DNA of 18,648 bases, from positions 12,807 through 31,454 of the forward strand of contig DIYZ01000259.1 of NCBI GenBank assembly GCA_002427845.1. The letters are read 5' to 3'. The stretch's first letter is position 1; every line of letters begins with the position of its first letter. The translations under genes were made by a program, and so were the position numbers. The notes beneath the pieces were generated by a model. The model saw only the letters and a program-made list of their open reading frames with translations, was not told where the DNA came from and ran no database searches. Source of the stretch: Chloracidobacterium sp. UBA6041 (GTDB lineage Bacteria; Acidobacteriota; Blastocatellia; Pyrinomonadales; Pyrinomonadaceae). Positions 8,131 through 13,998 of the stretch are shown in pieces.

Positions 8131-9039
8131 TCAAGGTGTCAGAGGTAACTGACTGGGAGTCGGGAAATGCGGATGCTCGCGGTGAAATACCGCGGTAAGC
8201 TGCGCGCCAAACAGAAGGATTAAACTCGAGACATAGCTCCAGGTTAATACAGCCACAACCGCGCCGACCGATCCGTAGATCTGATCGTAGTGAAAATAAT
8301 TCAGAGCCCAGGCAAAGAGATACTTCGCGAATTCCCACAACAAGCCGCCGATGATGGCTCCCGGCAGAGTGTCCAGCAAATTGACTTCGGCCTTCGGCAC
8401 GAACCGATAGACGACCACAAAGAGCGTGACTGTTATCAAGAAACTGGCAATCGCGAAAACGCCTTGCCAGAATACGCTGCCTGCCGAGAGTAGTAAGGGA
8501 TAGAGGGCCGCCTGCCGCGGGGAAATTCTGCCCGCCATCTCTCGGAGTCCTACCACTAGCGAAGTGACTAAGACAGAAAACGCCAGAAGCAGCCCAACGA
8601 TTCCGATCATTCCGATAGTCAGCGCTCGGCCATGCCAAAATGTGCGCGAAGTCGATTCCCAAATGCGGTTGAGCGCGCGTTCGATGACGGCAAAAACCCA
8701 TGAGCCCGCCCAAAGAGTAACGATGACGCAGGTAATGATGGCGCCAGTTCCCACCGAAGACATTGAGCGGATGGTTTCGCGCAGGAATTTGCCCGAGCCG
8801 GGATAGACTTCCACGGCGTGGGTTAGCAACTCAGTGGCGGCGTTAATGCGGTTTCCGAGGACCAGCATTAACAGCAGGGCAGGAAAGAGGGCCATCAAAC
8901 CGAAATAGCTCATGGCCGCAGAGGAAGTGAATAGGTCGTTTTCATGAAACTGATGTAGCGAGTGGCTCAAAATTGAGCGCCACGGCCCGCGATTGCGCAC
9001 GCCGAAAGAATGTCTGGAGAATGAGGAGAGCCTTCTCAT
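8131..9039 (-). CDS. YihY/BrkB-family integral membrane protein
   Basis: A 302-residue inner-membrane protein with about six hydrophobic segments. The first follows the signature NDLFTSSAAMSYFGLMALFPALLL near residues 35-58. Later segments include GAIITCVIVTLWAGSWVFAV, the stretch GMIGIVGLLLAFSVLVTSLV, an ITVTLFVVVYRFVP region and a C-terminal VGAVVAVLTWSYVSSLILLFG. Pattern and length fit the YihY/BrkB (once called RNase BN) family. Its biochemical role is not settled; it is not an RNase. The N-terminus is basic and cytoplasmic. It lies 58 bp after ruvB and 1 nt before queA on the same strand, within the ruv/que operon. Confidence 0.88.
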   Translation of the reverse strand: MRRLSSFSRHSFGVRNRGPWRSILSHSLHQFHENDLFTSSAAMSYFGLMALFPALLLMLVLGNRINAATELLTHAVEVYPGSGKFLRETIRSMSSVGTGAIITCVIVTLWAGSWVFAVIERALNRIWESTSRTFWHGRALTIGMIGIVGLLLAFSVLVTSLVVGLREMAGRISPRQAALYPLLLSAGSVFWQGVFAIASFLITVTLFVVVYRFVPKAEVNLLDTLPGAIIGGLLWEFAKYLFAWALNYFHYDQIYGSVGAVVAVLTWSYVSSLILLFGAQLTAVFHREHPHFPTPSQLPLTP

Positions 9040-9097
9040 TGAAAAATCAGAAACCTAACTGCAAAGCGAGCGATTGAAGCACACCCCAACAAATTCT

Positions 9098-10138
9098 TCA
9101 CGGAGAATCGAACAGGCTGGGTTTGACCGTACTGGAAGGGGTAATGCCGTAGTGTTTATAGGCCCGGGGAGTAGCTATGCGACCACGACGAGTGCGGTCG
9201 AGAAACCCGATTTGAATCAGATAAGGCTCGATTATTTCTTCGATTGAATCTTTTTCTTCGTGAATTGACGCAGAGATAGTGCCGATGCCGACAGGTCCGC
9301 CGTCGAACTTTTCAATTATTGCCAACAGGAATTTGCGATCTCTTTCGTCAAGTCCAAACTCGTCCACCTCCATCCTGTTCAATGCATCATTTGCCACTTC
9401 CTGCTTGATGCGGCCGTCGTAATCTACCTGGGCGTAGTCTCGAACTCGTCGCAGGAGGCGATTCACAATACGCGGTGTACCTCGCGAACGTTTGGCGATT
9501 TCGTGCGCGCCCTCCTCGTCTATTTCCACCTGGAGGATTTGAGCGGAGCGCTTGCAAATCACCTCTAAATCCTCGGGCGGGTAAAAATCCAAGTGAAAGG
9601 TGATTCCAAAGCGGTCGCGGAGTGGCGCCGTAAGCAGACCGGGACGCGTGGTCGCACCGATCAGTGTGAATTTTTCCAGCCGTATCTTTTGAGTGCGCGC
9701 CACCACACCCTGCCCGATCATGAGGTCAAACTGATAGTCCTCCATCGCGGGGTATAGCTTTTCTTCGATGGCGGGATTGAGACGATGTATCTCGTCGATA
9801 AAGAGCACGTCGCCTTTTTCCAGGTTCGTCAGTTGCCCAACCAGGTCGCCTGGGATTTCAATCGATGGTCCGGCCGTCGAATGCAACACGGCTCCCATTT
9901 CCTGGGCAATGATGTTTGCCAGGGTAGTTTTACCAAGTCCCGGCGGGCCCGTTAGAAGCACGTGGTCGAGCGCTTCTTTCCGGTTCAAAGCGGCTTTCAT
10001 ATAGACGCGAAGATTCTCTTTCACCTGCCGCTGGCCTATATAGTCCGCGAGCCTGGTGGGACGAACAGTCAATTCAAATTGCTGTTCATCGTCACTTATC
10101 GCTGTATCGCTCACGCGTGCTGGTCCTTCAGTCGACAT
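9098..10138 (-). CDS. ruvB: Holliday junction branch migration ATPase RuvB
   Basis: The hexameric motor that drives branch migration of Holliday junctions together with RuvA. The 346-residue protein has Walker A TGPPGLGKTT at about 63-72, Walker B VLFIDEIHRL at 111-120, sensor motif GATTRPGLL, the arginine-finger region DRFGITFHL, and a C-terminal winged helix (GGPVGIGTISASIHEE followed by DRTRRGRIATPRAY). The open frame continues 39 nt upstream to 10177, but that part runs through the REP-like repeat, so I start at the ATG at 10138 (MSTEGPARV). No SD is visible: the repeat arm ends only 6 nt before this ATG. It belongs to the ruvA-ruvB operon. Confidence 0.97.
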   Translation of the reverse strand: MSTEGPARVSDTAISDDEQQFELTVRPTRLADYIGQRQVKENLRVYMKAALNRKEALDHVLLTGPPGLGKTTLANIIAQEMGAVLHSTAGPSIEIPGDLVGQLTNLEKGDVLFIDEIHRLNPAIEEKLYPAMEDYQFDLMIGQGVVARTQKIRLEKFTLIGATTRPGLLTAPLRDRFGITFHLDFYPPEDLEVICKRSAQILQVEIDEEGAHEIAKRSRGTPRIVNRLLRRVRDYAQVDYDGRIKQEVANDALNRMEVDEFGLDERDRKFLLAIIEKFDGGPVGIGTISASIHEEKDSIEEIIEPYLIQIGFLDRTRRGRIATPRAYKHYGITPSSTVKPSLFDSP

Positions 10139-10144
10139 AATTTT

Positions 10145-10219
10145 TGTAACGCAAACTGTTAGTTTGCGGCGGCGCAAGCAGGCAGTCAGGTCAGACGCAA
10201 ACTAACAGTTTGCGTTACA
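10145..10219. repeat. REPIN-like element: perfect 24-bp inverted repeat, each arm a hairpin
   Basis: Arm 10145-10168 and arm 10196-10219 are exact reverse complements over 24 bp, separated by 27 bp. Each arm also contains its own stem, CGCAAACT-GTT-AGTTTGCG, preceded by GTAA. This is the layout of two REP sequences in opposite orientation (a REPIN), of the kind moved by RAYT (Y1-type) transposases. It fills the ruvA-ruvB gap almost completely. No transposase is in the window. Confidence 0.85.
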
Positions 10220-10224
10220 CCAGC

Positions 10225-10851
10225 CTAAGCCTTTGCCAGCTTGCGCAAACTGCGTCGCAAGATCAACTCCACTGAAATATCGCCACCTTCGTCGATAGCC
10301 GACGTTACTGCTTTTTCCGCGGCACTCCTTTGATAACCCAGATTCAACAGGGCGGAAAGCACGTCTGAGCGCATCGAATCTTCGCTGGGAATCGCCTTGA
10401 CAGACGAAGCTTGCGTGCCCAATTCTTCTTCAAGTTCGGAGGATGAAAGCGAGGCGACTTTATCACGTAGTTCCATGACCAGGCGTTCGGCAGTTTTTCT
10501 GCCAACACCAGGGATCAAAGTCAAACGGGCGAGATTGTTTGTTCTGATTGAGGCGATCATCTCATCTGCGCTCATTCCCGACAGCAAAGTTATTCCCAGT
10601 TTTGGGCCAATGCCGCTGACCGAGATTAATCGCAGAAAGAGTTCGCGTTCGCGGGCCGTCTTGAAGCCGTAGAGCTGGAGCGCGTCCTCGCGAACATGTG
10701 TATAAACGCGTAACTGCACCTTCGAGCCGGGCTCTTCGAGATCATAAAACGTGGAAACTGGGATTGTGATTTCGTAACCAACGCCATTGACGTCGAGGAT
10801 CACCGACGTTGCTTGTTTGGAAAGAAGAGTGCCGGACAAATGTGCAATCAT
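10225..10851 (-). CDS. ruvA: Holliday junction DNA-binding protein RuvA
   Basis: Tetrameric protein that holds Holliday junctions and loads RuvB. The 208-residue protein starts with the classic MIAHLSGTLL OB-fold strand. It carries the helix-hairpin-helix segments LISVSGIGPKLGITLLS and LTLIPGVGRKTAERLVMELRDK in domain II. After an acidic linker it ends with the C-terminal RuvB-binding three-helix domain (DVLSALLNLGYQRSAAEKAV). The frame is open 75 nt further to a GTG at 10926, but that extension has no family similarity and lies upstream of the predicted promoter, so ATG 10851 is the start. It is divergent from rex and is the first gene of the minus-strand ruv operon. Confidence 0.96.
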   Translation of the reverse strand: MIAHLSGTLLSKQATSVILDVNGVGYEITIPVSTFYDLEEPGSKVQLRVYTHVREDALQLYGFKTARERELFLRLISVSGIGPKLGITLLSGMSADEMIASIRTNNLARLTLIPGVGRKTAERLVMELRDKVASLSSSELEEELGTQASSVKAIPSEDSMRSDVLSALLNLGYQRSAAEKAVTSAIDEGGDISVELILRRSLRKLAKA

Positions 10852-10894
10852 TGGCGAAGGTTTTCTGAAAGGTCCTGAAGCGTAGAACGGCGCG

Positions 10895-10923
10895 ATTGTA
10901 GTTGATGGATATAGCGTTCGCAA
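10895..10923 (-). promoter_or_regulatory. Predicted ruvA promoter
   Basis: On the minus strand TTGCGA (10918-10923), a 17-nt spacer, then TACAAT (10895-10900, 5 of 6 to the -10 box). It would give a leader of roughly 35-40 nt before the ruvA ATG. Its position argues against the longer GTG-started form of ruvA. Confidence 0.5.
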
Positions 10924-10964
10924 CACAGAGAACTATCGAACGAGGACATCCAAGAATCGACGGC

Positions 10965-10994
10965 TTACCATTAACATTGCATTGGGTCTATACT
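10965..10994 (+). promoter_or_regulatory. Predicted promoter of the rex-BMC operon
   Basis: TTACCA (10965-10970, 4 of 6), an 18-nt spacer, TATACT (10989-10994, 5 of 6). The start of transcription would lie about 15 nt before the rex ATG at 11016. It sits inside the longer open frame that begins at 10902, which supports the shorter Rex. Confidence 0.45.
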
Positions 10995-11015
10995 GGACTA
11001 CCAGGTTCTCTCGAA

Positions 11016-11726
11016 ATGAAGTCAGAGAAGATTTCAGAATTAACCACCAACAGATTAAGCGTTTATCTCCGCTGCCTGAATACGCTTTCGGCGGCTGGCA
11101 TTAAGAGCGTTTCGTCGCAGGCACTTGCCGAACAGTTCAATCTTAATTCCGCCCAAATCCGAAAAGACCTTGGCTATTTCGGAGAGTTTGGCGTTCGTGG
11201 CGTTGGGTATTACGTCGAGGATTTGCGCGAGCACATCACGAAGATTCTCGGTTTGGACAAACCACATCGCGTGGGCATTGCCGGCGCGGGCAGATTGGGA
11301 ACAGCGTTGGCGGATTACAAAGGATTCGGAAGATCAAACTTCAGTGTGGTAGCGCTCTTTGATAACGACGAAGCGAAGATCGGGCGCCGCGTCGGCGGGG
11401 ACAAGCTTGTTATTCAGGATGTGAAAAAGATCCCGCGCCTGGTAAGCGAAGAAGGGATCGATGTGATGGTCATCGCCGTACCGGCGCGCGTTGCACAAAA
11501 AGTACTTAACCAGATCATGTCGGCGGGCATCAAGGCTGTTCTAAACTTTGCACCTGCGTCGCTCCATGCCCGGCTCGACGTCAAGGTTAAGACGGTTGAC
11601 CTAACGACGTCTCTGGAATCACTGTCTTATTTCCTGGCGCGACCGCAGATTAATACAGTGACAAACCCGCAATATAAATCGCAACTGGACGAACCAGCGG
11701 AACTCAGCGAGCACAAGTTGCAGTAA
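11016..11726 (+). CDS. rex: Redox-sensing transcriptional repressor Rex
   Basis: Rex dimers bind DNA when the NADH/NAD+ ratio is low and release it when NADH rises, controlling fermentative and respiratory genes. Residues 1-80 form the winged helix with the family sequence SSQALAEQFNLNSAQIRKDL followed by GYFGEFGVRGVGY. Residues 85-236 form the Rossmann domain with GIAGAGRLGTALADY (GxGxxG at 90-95) and the conserved NFAP at 177-180. I chose ATG 11016 (MKSEKISE; 236 residues, normal length) over an upstream in-frame start at 10902, which would cross the predicted promoter. It is the first gene of the BMC operon: the aldolase starts 15 nt after its stop. I could not find a clear palindromic Rex operator in front of it. 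Confidence 0.95.
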   Translation: MKSEKISELTTNRLSVYLRCLNTLSAAGIKSVSSQALAEQFNLNSAQIRKDLGYFGEFGVRGVGYYVEDLREHITKILGLDKPHRVGIAGAGRLGTALADYKGFGRSNFSVVALFDNDEAKIGRRVGGDKLVIQDVKKIPRLVSEEGIDVMVIAVPARVAQKVLNQIMSAGIKAVLNFAPASLHARLDVKVKTVDLTTSLESLSYFLARPQINTVTNPQYKSQLDEPAELSEHKLQ

Positions 11727-11741
11727 AGTCTCGGCGAAGGT

Positions 11742-12566
11742 ATGGACGAAAAAACCGCCAGGCGCGAAATCGTAAACATTGGCCGTCTGTTGTACGAGCG
11801 TAGTTATGTCGTTTCGTCAGACGGCAATGTCAGCGTGCGCCTTGATGATGGCCGGATCGTTGCTACGCCGACGATGATTTGCAAAGGCCGCATGACCGAG
11901 GATTCACTCGCCGTGACAGACGCGGCAGGCAGAGCGCTGGGAGATCGCCGGCCTTCAAGCGAACTCGCTATGCATTTGTTGATCTACCAGGAACGGCCGG
12001 ACGTTAAGGCCGTTTGTCATGCCCATCCGCCGCACGGCACCGCTTTCGCCGTTGCTGGCCTGGCAATCGATCAACCAATTCTTTCGGAAGTAATTCTCAC
12101 TCTCGGATGTGTGCCGCTGGCTGCTTATGGCACTCCCTCGACCGACGAGTTGACCGACGCAATGCGACCATTGGTGAAACATCACAATGCGCTACTCATG
12201 GCCAACCACGGCGCCGTCGCTTACGGAACGGATTTGTGGCAAGCCTTTGATCGACTGGAAACGTTGGAACACACAGCGCGCATCGCCATACTTGCGCGCC
12301 TGCTCGGCGGCTCAAAAAACCTGCCGGCGGACGCGATTGAAAAGTTAATCAACGTGCGCGAGGCTGCGGGTTATCTTGGTGAAAGCGCGCGTTGCCAGGC
12401 TTGTGGCTATCTGCACGAGACGCAAATGACGTGTCCCAGCGGTGATCGCCCCGCGCCGACAAGTTATTACGATCAGTCTGCAACAAACGGCTCGGGGAAG
12501 ATCGCGCTCACCCGCGAAGAGTTAGTTGAACTCTTGACGCAGGCAGTCAGTCGAGGTGAACGGTAA
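11742..12566 (+). CDS. Class II aldolase/adducin-family enzyme, probable microcompartment cargo
   Basis: A 274-residue zinc-dependent aldolase of the FucA/AraD/RhaD family. In related BMC loci such enzymes cleave fuculose- or rhamnulose-1-phosphate to lactaldehyde and DHAP, but the substrate here is inferred. Family landmarks are SSDGNVSVR at 25-33, SSELAMHLLIY with catalytic-type Glu74, the zinc pair HAH at 93-95 and ANHGAV with His156. The core ends near 215. An unusual tail follows: cysteines at 218, 221 and 231 (CQAC, then C ten residues later), a Pro/Ser/Thr/Gly linker, and an amphipathic helix at about 254-272 (IALTREELVELLTQAVSRG). That layout resembles a C-terminal encapsulation peptide. 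GAAGG sits only 1 nt before the ATG, so the SD is poor. It is 15 nt after rex and 81 nt before the shell gene. Confidence 0.88.
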   Translation: MDEKTARREIVNIGRLLYERSYVVSSDGNVSVRLDDGRIVATPTMICKGRMTEDSLAVTDAAGRALGDRRPSSELAMHLLIYQERPDVKAVCHAHPPHGTAFAVAGLAIDQPILSEVILTLGCVPLAAYGTPSTDELTDAMRPLVKHHNALLMANHGAVAYGTDLWQAFDRLETLEHTARIAILARLLGGSKNLPADAIEKLINVREAAGYLGESARCQACGYLHETQMTCPSGDRPAPTSYYDQSATNGSGKIALTREELVELLTQAVSRGER

Positions 12567-12622
12567 ATGGTGAATGGTAAATGGTCGGAAAGTCGTCTAC
12601 TATTTACCATTCACGATTTACC
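12562..12622. repeat. Heptamer-based inverted repeat between aldolase and BMC-H genes
   Basis: Left arm 12562-12585 consists of the 7-mers GTAAATG, GTGAATG and GTAAATG (starting 12563). The right arm 12599-12622 is its reverse complement with 2 mismatches in 24, and the loop is 13 nt. The left arm overlaps the aldolase stop codon. In RNA it would make a long stable stem just before the strong BMC-H ribosome site. It could tune or process the transcript, or be a mobile-type repeat. Confidence 0.85.
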
Positions 12623-12633
12623 ATTTACCGGTT

Positions 12634-12640
12634 AGAGGAG
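12634..12640 (+). promoter_or_regulatory. Strong ribosome binding site of the BMC-H gene
   Basis: AGAGGAG, 7 nt before the ATG at 12648. It is the best SD in the operon, as expected for the most abundant shell protein. Confidence 0.8.
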
Positions 12641-12647
12641 CAACTGC

Positions 12648-12929
12648 ATGCAAGAAGCACTCGGCATGGTTGAAACCAAGGGTCTGGTCGCGATGATTGA
12701 AGCGGCCGACGCTATGGTTAAGGCCGCTAATGTCACCCTAATTGGCTACGAGAAGATTGGCGCGGGATTCGTTACGGCGATTGTTCGCGGTGACGTTGCG
12801 GCCGTCAAAGCGGCAACGGACGCAGGCGCTGCCGCCGCTCGTCGCGTCGGTGAACTCGTCAGCGTTCACGTAATACCACGCCCGCATGGCAGTGTTGATG
12901 ATGCACTCCCCATTGGTAACCGCGGCTAA
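12648..12929 (+). CDS. Hexameric microcompartment shell protein (BMC-H; EutM/PduA/CcmK type)
   Basis: A 93-residue single BMC-domain (Pfam BMC) protein that tiles the shell facets as hexamers. It reads EALGMVETKGLVAMIEAADAM near the N-terminus and continues with IGYEKIGAGFVTAIVRGDVAAVKAATDAGAAAA, the canonical EutM/PduA core. The hexamer-edge Lys is present near residue 25. The pore loop is KIGAG at 36-40, so the pore-lining Ser of PduA (KIGSG) is Ala39, which would make the pore slightly wider and less polar. The C-terminal extension SVDDALPIGNRG is short. It is the only BMC-H in the window. The first BMC-P gene starts 2 nt after its stop. Confidence 0.97.
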   Translation: MQEALGMVETKGLVAMIEAADAMVKAANVTLIGYEKIGAGFVTAIVRGDVAAVKAATDAGAAAARRVGELVSVHVIPRPHGSVDDALPIGNRG

Positions 12930-12931
12930 GC

Positions 12932-13204
12932 ATGATCATCGCTCGCATTCTCGGGACGGTGGTCTCGACGCAGAAAGACGAACGTCTCTTCGGTAAAAAG
13001 TTGCTAATCGTACGTCCGATAAACGTCGATGGCAGCGACACGACGGGCTATGTAGTTGCCGTTGACACCGTGGGAGCGGGCTTTCATGAACGTGTCCTGG
13101 TAGTGGCCGGCTCAAGCGCGCGATTAGCCCAGGGAATGAAAGATACTCCGGTCGATGCCGCTATCGTTGGGGTAATCGACTCGGTTGACATCACAAAAGA
13201 CTGA
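12932..13204 (+). CDS. Pentameric microcompartment vertex protein 1 (BMC-P; EutN/CcmL type)
   Basis: A 90-residue EutN/CcmL (BMC-P) protein; pentamers cap the vertices of the shell. Family features are MIIARILGTVVSTQKD at the N-terminus, the strand KKLLIVRPINVDG, VAVDTVGAGFHERVLVVAGSSARL (the conserved GSSAR near residue 60) and the final VDAAIVGVIDSVDI. It is the most canonical of the three vertex proteins here. Its start is 2 nt after the BMC-H stop, indicating tight coupling. It is followed by a 70-bp gap with a hairpin-forming repeat. Confidence 0.95.
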   Translation: MIIARILGTVVSTQKDERLFGKKLLIVRPINVDGSDTTGYVVAVDTVGAGFHERVLVVAGSSARLAQGMKDTPVDAAIVGVIDSVDITKD

Positions 13205-13210
13205 AGTATC

Positions 13211-13270
13211 GAGTCGCGAGTCCCGGGTCTCAAGTCAACTTGAGAATGGAACTTGAGACGTGGGACCCGC
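13211..13270. repeat. Heptamer array with imperfect inverted repeat between BMC-P1 and BMC-P2
   Basis: From 13211 the plus strand reads as 7-mers GAGTCGC, GAGTCCC, GGGTCTC and AAGTCAA. Arms 13216-13235 and 13251-13270 are reverse complements with 3 mismatches over 20 bp and a 15-nt loop. The right arm ends 4 nt before the BMC-P2 ATG, so the folded stem would cover the ribosome site. Confidence 0.75.
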
Positions 13271-13274
13271 AACT

Positions 13275-13559
13275 ATGCAGCTTGCTCGCGTTATCGGCAC
13301 GGTAGTAGCAACCGTCAAGAACGACTCACTCGAGGGGCGCAAACTTCTCGTCGTTCAAACTCTGAACAAAGATTTGGAGCCTACGGGCAAGCCGATGGTT
13401 GCTGTTGACTCCGTCGGCGCCGGCGTCGGGGAGTTGGTGTTCTGGTGTCGCGGCAAAGAGGCGAGCTTTCCCTTCAAGAGGGAAGACACGCCTACTGATT
13501 GCACGATCATCGCCATCGTTGATTCGGATGCGCACGTGACACAAGGAAGTCGCCCATGA
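13275..13559 (+). CDS. Pentameric microcompartment vertex protein 2 (BMC-P), divergent
   Basis: A 94-residue EutN/CcmL-family protein beginning MQLARVIGTVVATVKND. It continues RKLLVVQTLNKD and VAVDSVGAGVGELVFWCRG and ends CTIIAIVDSDAHVTQ. It departs from the usual pattern: the GSSAR segment is replaced by CRGKEASFPFK, and Cys and Trp appear in the core. I start at ATG 13275; an in-frame GTG at 13260 would add five residues encoded by the repeat arm. There is no clear SD. Its stop overlaps the start of the third vertex gene in an ATGA arrangement, so the two are translated in coupled fashion. Confidence 0.92.
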   Translation: MQLARVIGTVVATVKNDSLEGRKLLVVQTLNKDLEPTGKPMVAVDSVGAGVGELVFWCRGKEASFPFKREDTPTDCTIIAIVDSDAHVTQGSRP

Positions 13560-13840
13560 TTCTCGCCCGCGTTCTCGGAAACATCGTCGCTACTAAAAAG
13601 AACCAGCGTTACGAGAGCGCCAGCATAATGCTTTGCCAGCAGGTGACTCCCGAGGGACAGGAAACGGCCACGACGGTGCTGGCGCTGAACGCGGTTGACG
13701 CGGGGGTTGGTGACACTGTCTTGATCGTGCAGGAAGGTTGGAGCGCCTCAACGACATCGACAGGCAAAGCGGGCGCAGCCATTGATTCTGCAATCGTTGG
13801 CGTAGTTGATTATGTCGATCTGCTGAAGGACGAGAAGTAG
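13556..13840 (+). CDS. Pentameric microcompartment vertex protein 3 (BMC-P), divergent
   Basis: A 94-residue EutN/CcmL-family protein beginning MILARVLGNIVATKKNQ. It continues with SIMLCQQVTPEG, LALNAVDAGVGDTVLIVQEG and a closing IDSAIVGVVDYVDLLKDEK. The loop equivalent to GSSAR is WSASTTSTGKAG. It overlaps BMC-P2 by 4 nt. Its stop codon TAG lies inside the GTAG that opens the first REP-like copy of the downstream repeat cluster. Confidence 0.93.
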   Translation: MILARVLGNIVATKKNQRYESASIMLCQQVTPEGQETATTVLALNAVDAGVGDTVLIVQEGWSASTTSTGKAGAAIDSAIVGVVDYVDLLKDEK

Positions 13841-13991
13841 GAGAGACTTTCCTGTCTGTCAGGTAAGTAGGACAGACATTCCTGTCTGTCTTTGGAGTGT
13901 GACTACACGTCGCCGCTTTTCGAAAGCGCTGACAGGTCAGCGCAGCGTCCTACTAAGGAAGAAGATAGACCGGCAGGAATGCCTGTCCTAC
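13837..13991. repeat. BIME-like cluster of GTAG-led REP palindromes
   Basis: Three related 24-bp units. The best copy, 13867-13890, is GTAG followed by the perfect stem GACAGACA-TTCC-TGTCTGTC. A degenerate direct copy is at 13837-13860 (30-nt spacing), and an inverted copy at 13968-13991 matches at 21 of 24. Between them lie two more palindromes: CGCTTT-TCG-AAAGCG (13914-13928) and GCGCTGAC-AG-GTCAGCGC (13926-13943). A GTAG tetranucleotide followed by a hairpin is the classic REP form mobilised by RAYT transposases. The cluster fills the gap between BMC-P3 and the next gene. Confidence 0.85.
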
Positions 13992-13998
13992 AAAATCA

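Noticed and set aside
8087..8713. Open frame of 208 residues on the minus strand
   Set aside because: It is an out-of-frame shadow of the YihY-family gene and runs over the queA start.
10139..10177. Longer RuvB starting at 10177
   Set aside because: The extension is encoded by the repeat arm; MSTEGPARV at 10138 is the natural start.
10852..10926. Longer RuvA starting at GTG 10926
   Set aside because: The extra 25 residues have no family similarity and the predicted promoter lies inside them; MIAHLSG is the standard start.
10902..11015. Longer Rex starting at 10902
   Set aside because: It crosses the predicted promoter and adds 38 residues not found in Rex proteins.
10852..11015. Rex operator (TTGTGA-N6-TCACAA type)
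   Set aside because: No match with both half-sites could be found by eye in front of rex.
13837..13991. CRISPR array
   Set aside because: Repeats are palindromic, degenerate, in both orientations and irregularly spaced, with no spacers of uniform size; they fit REP elements.
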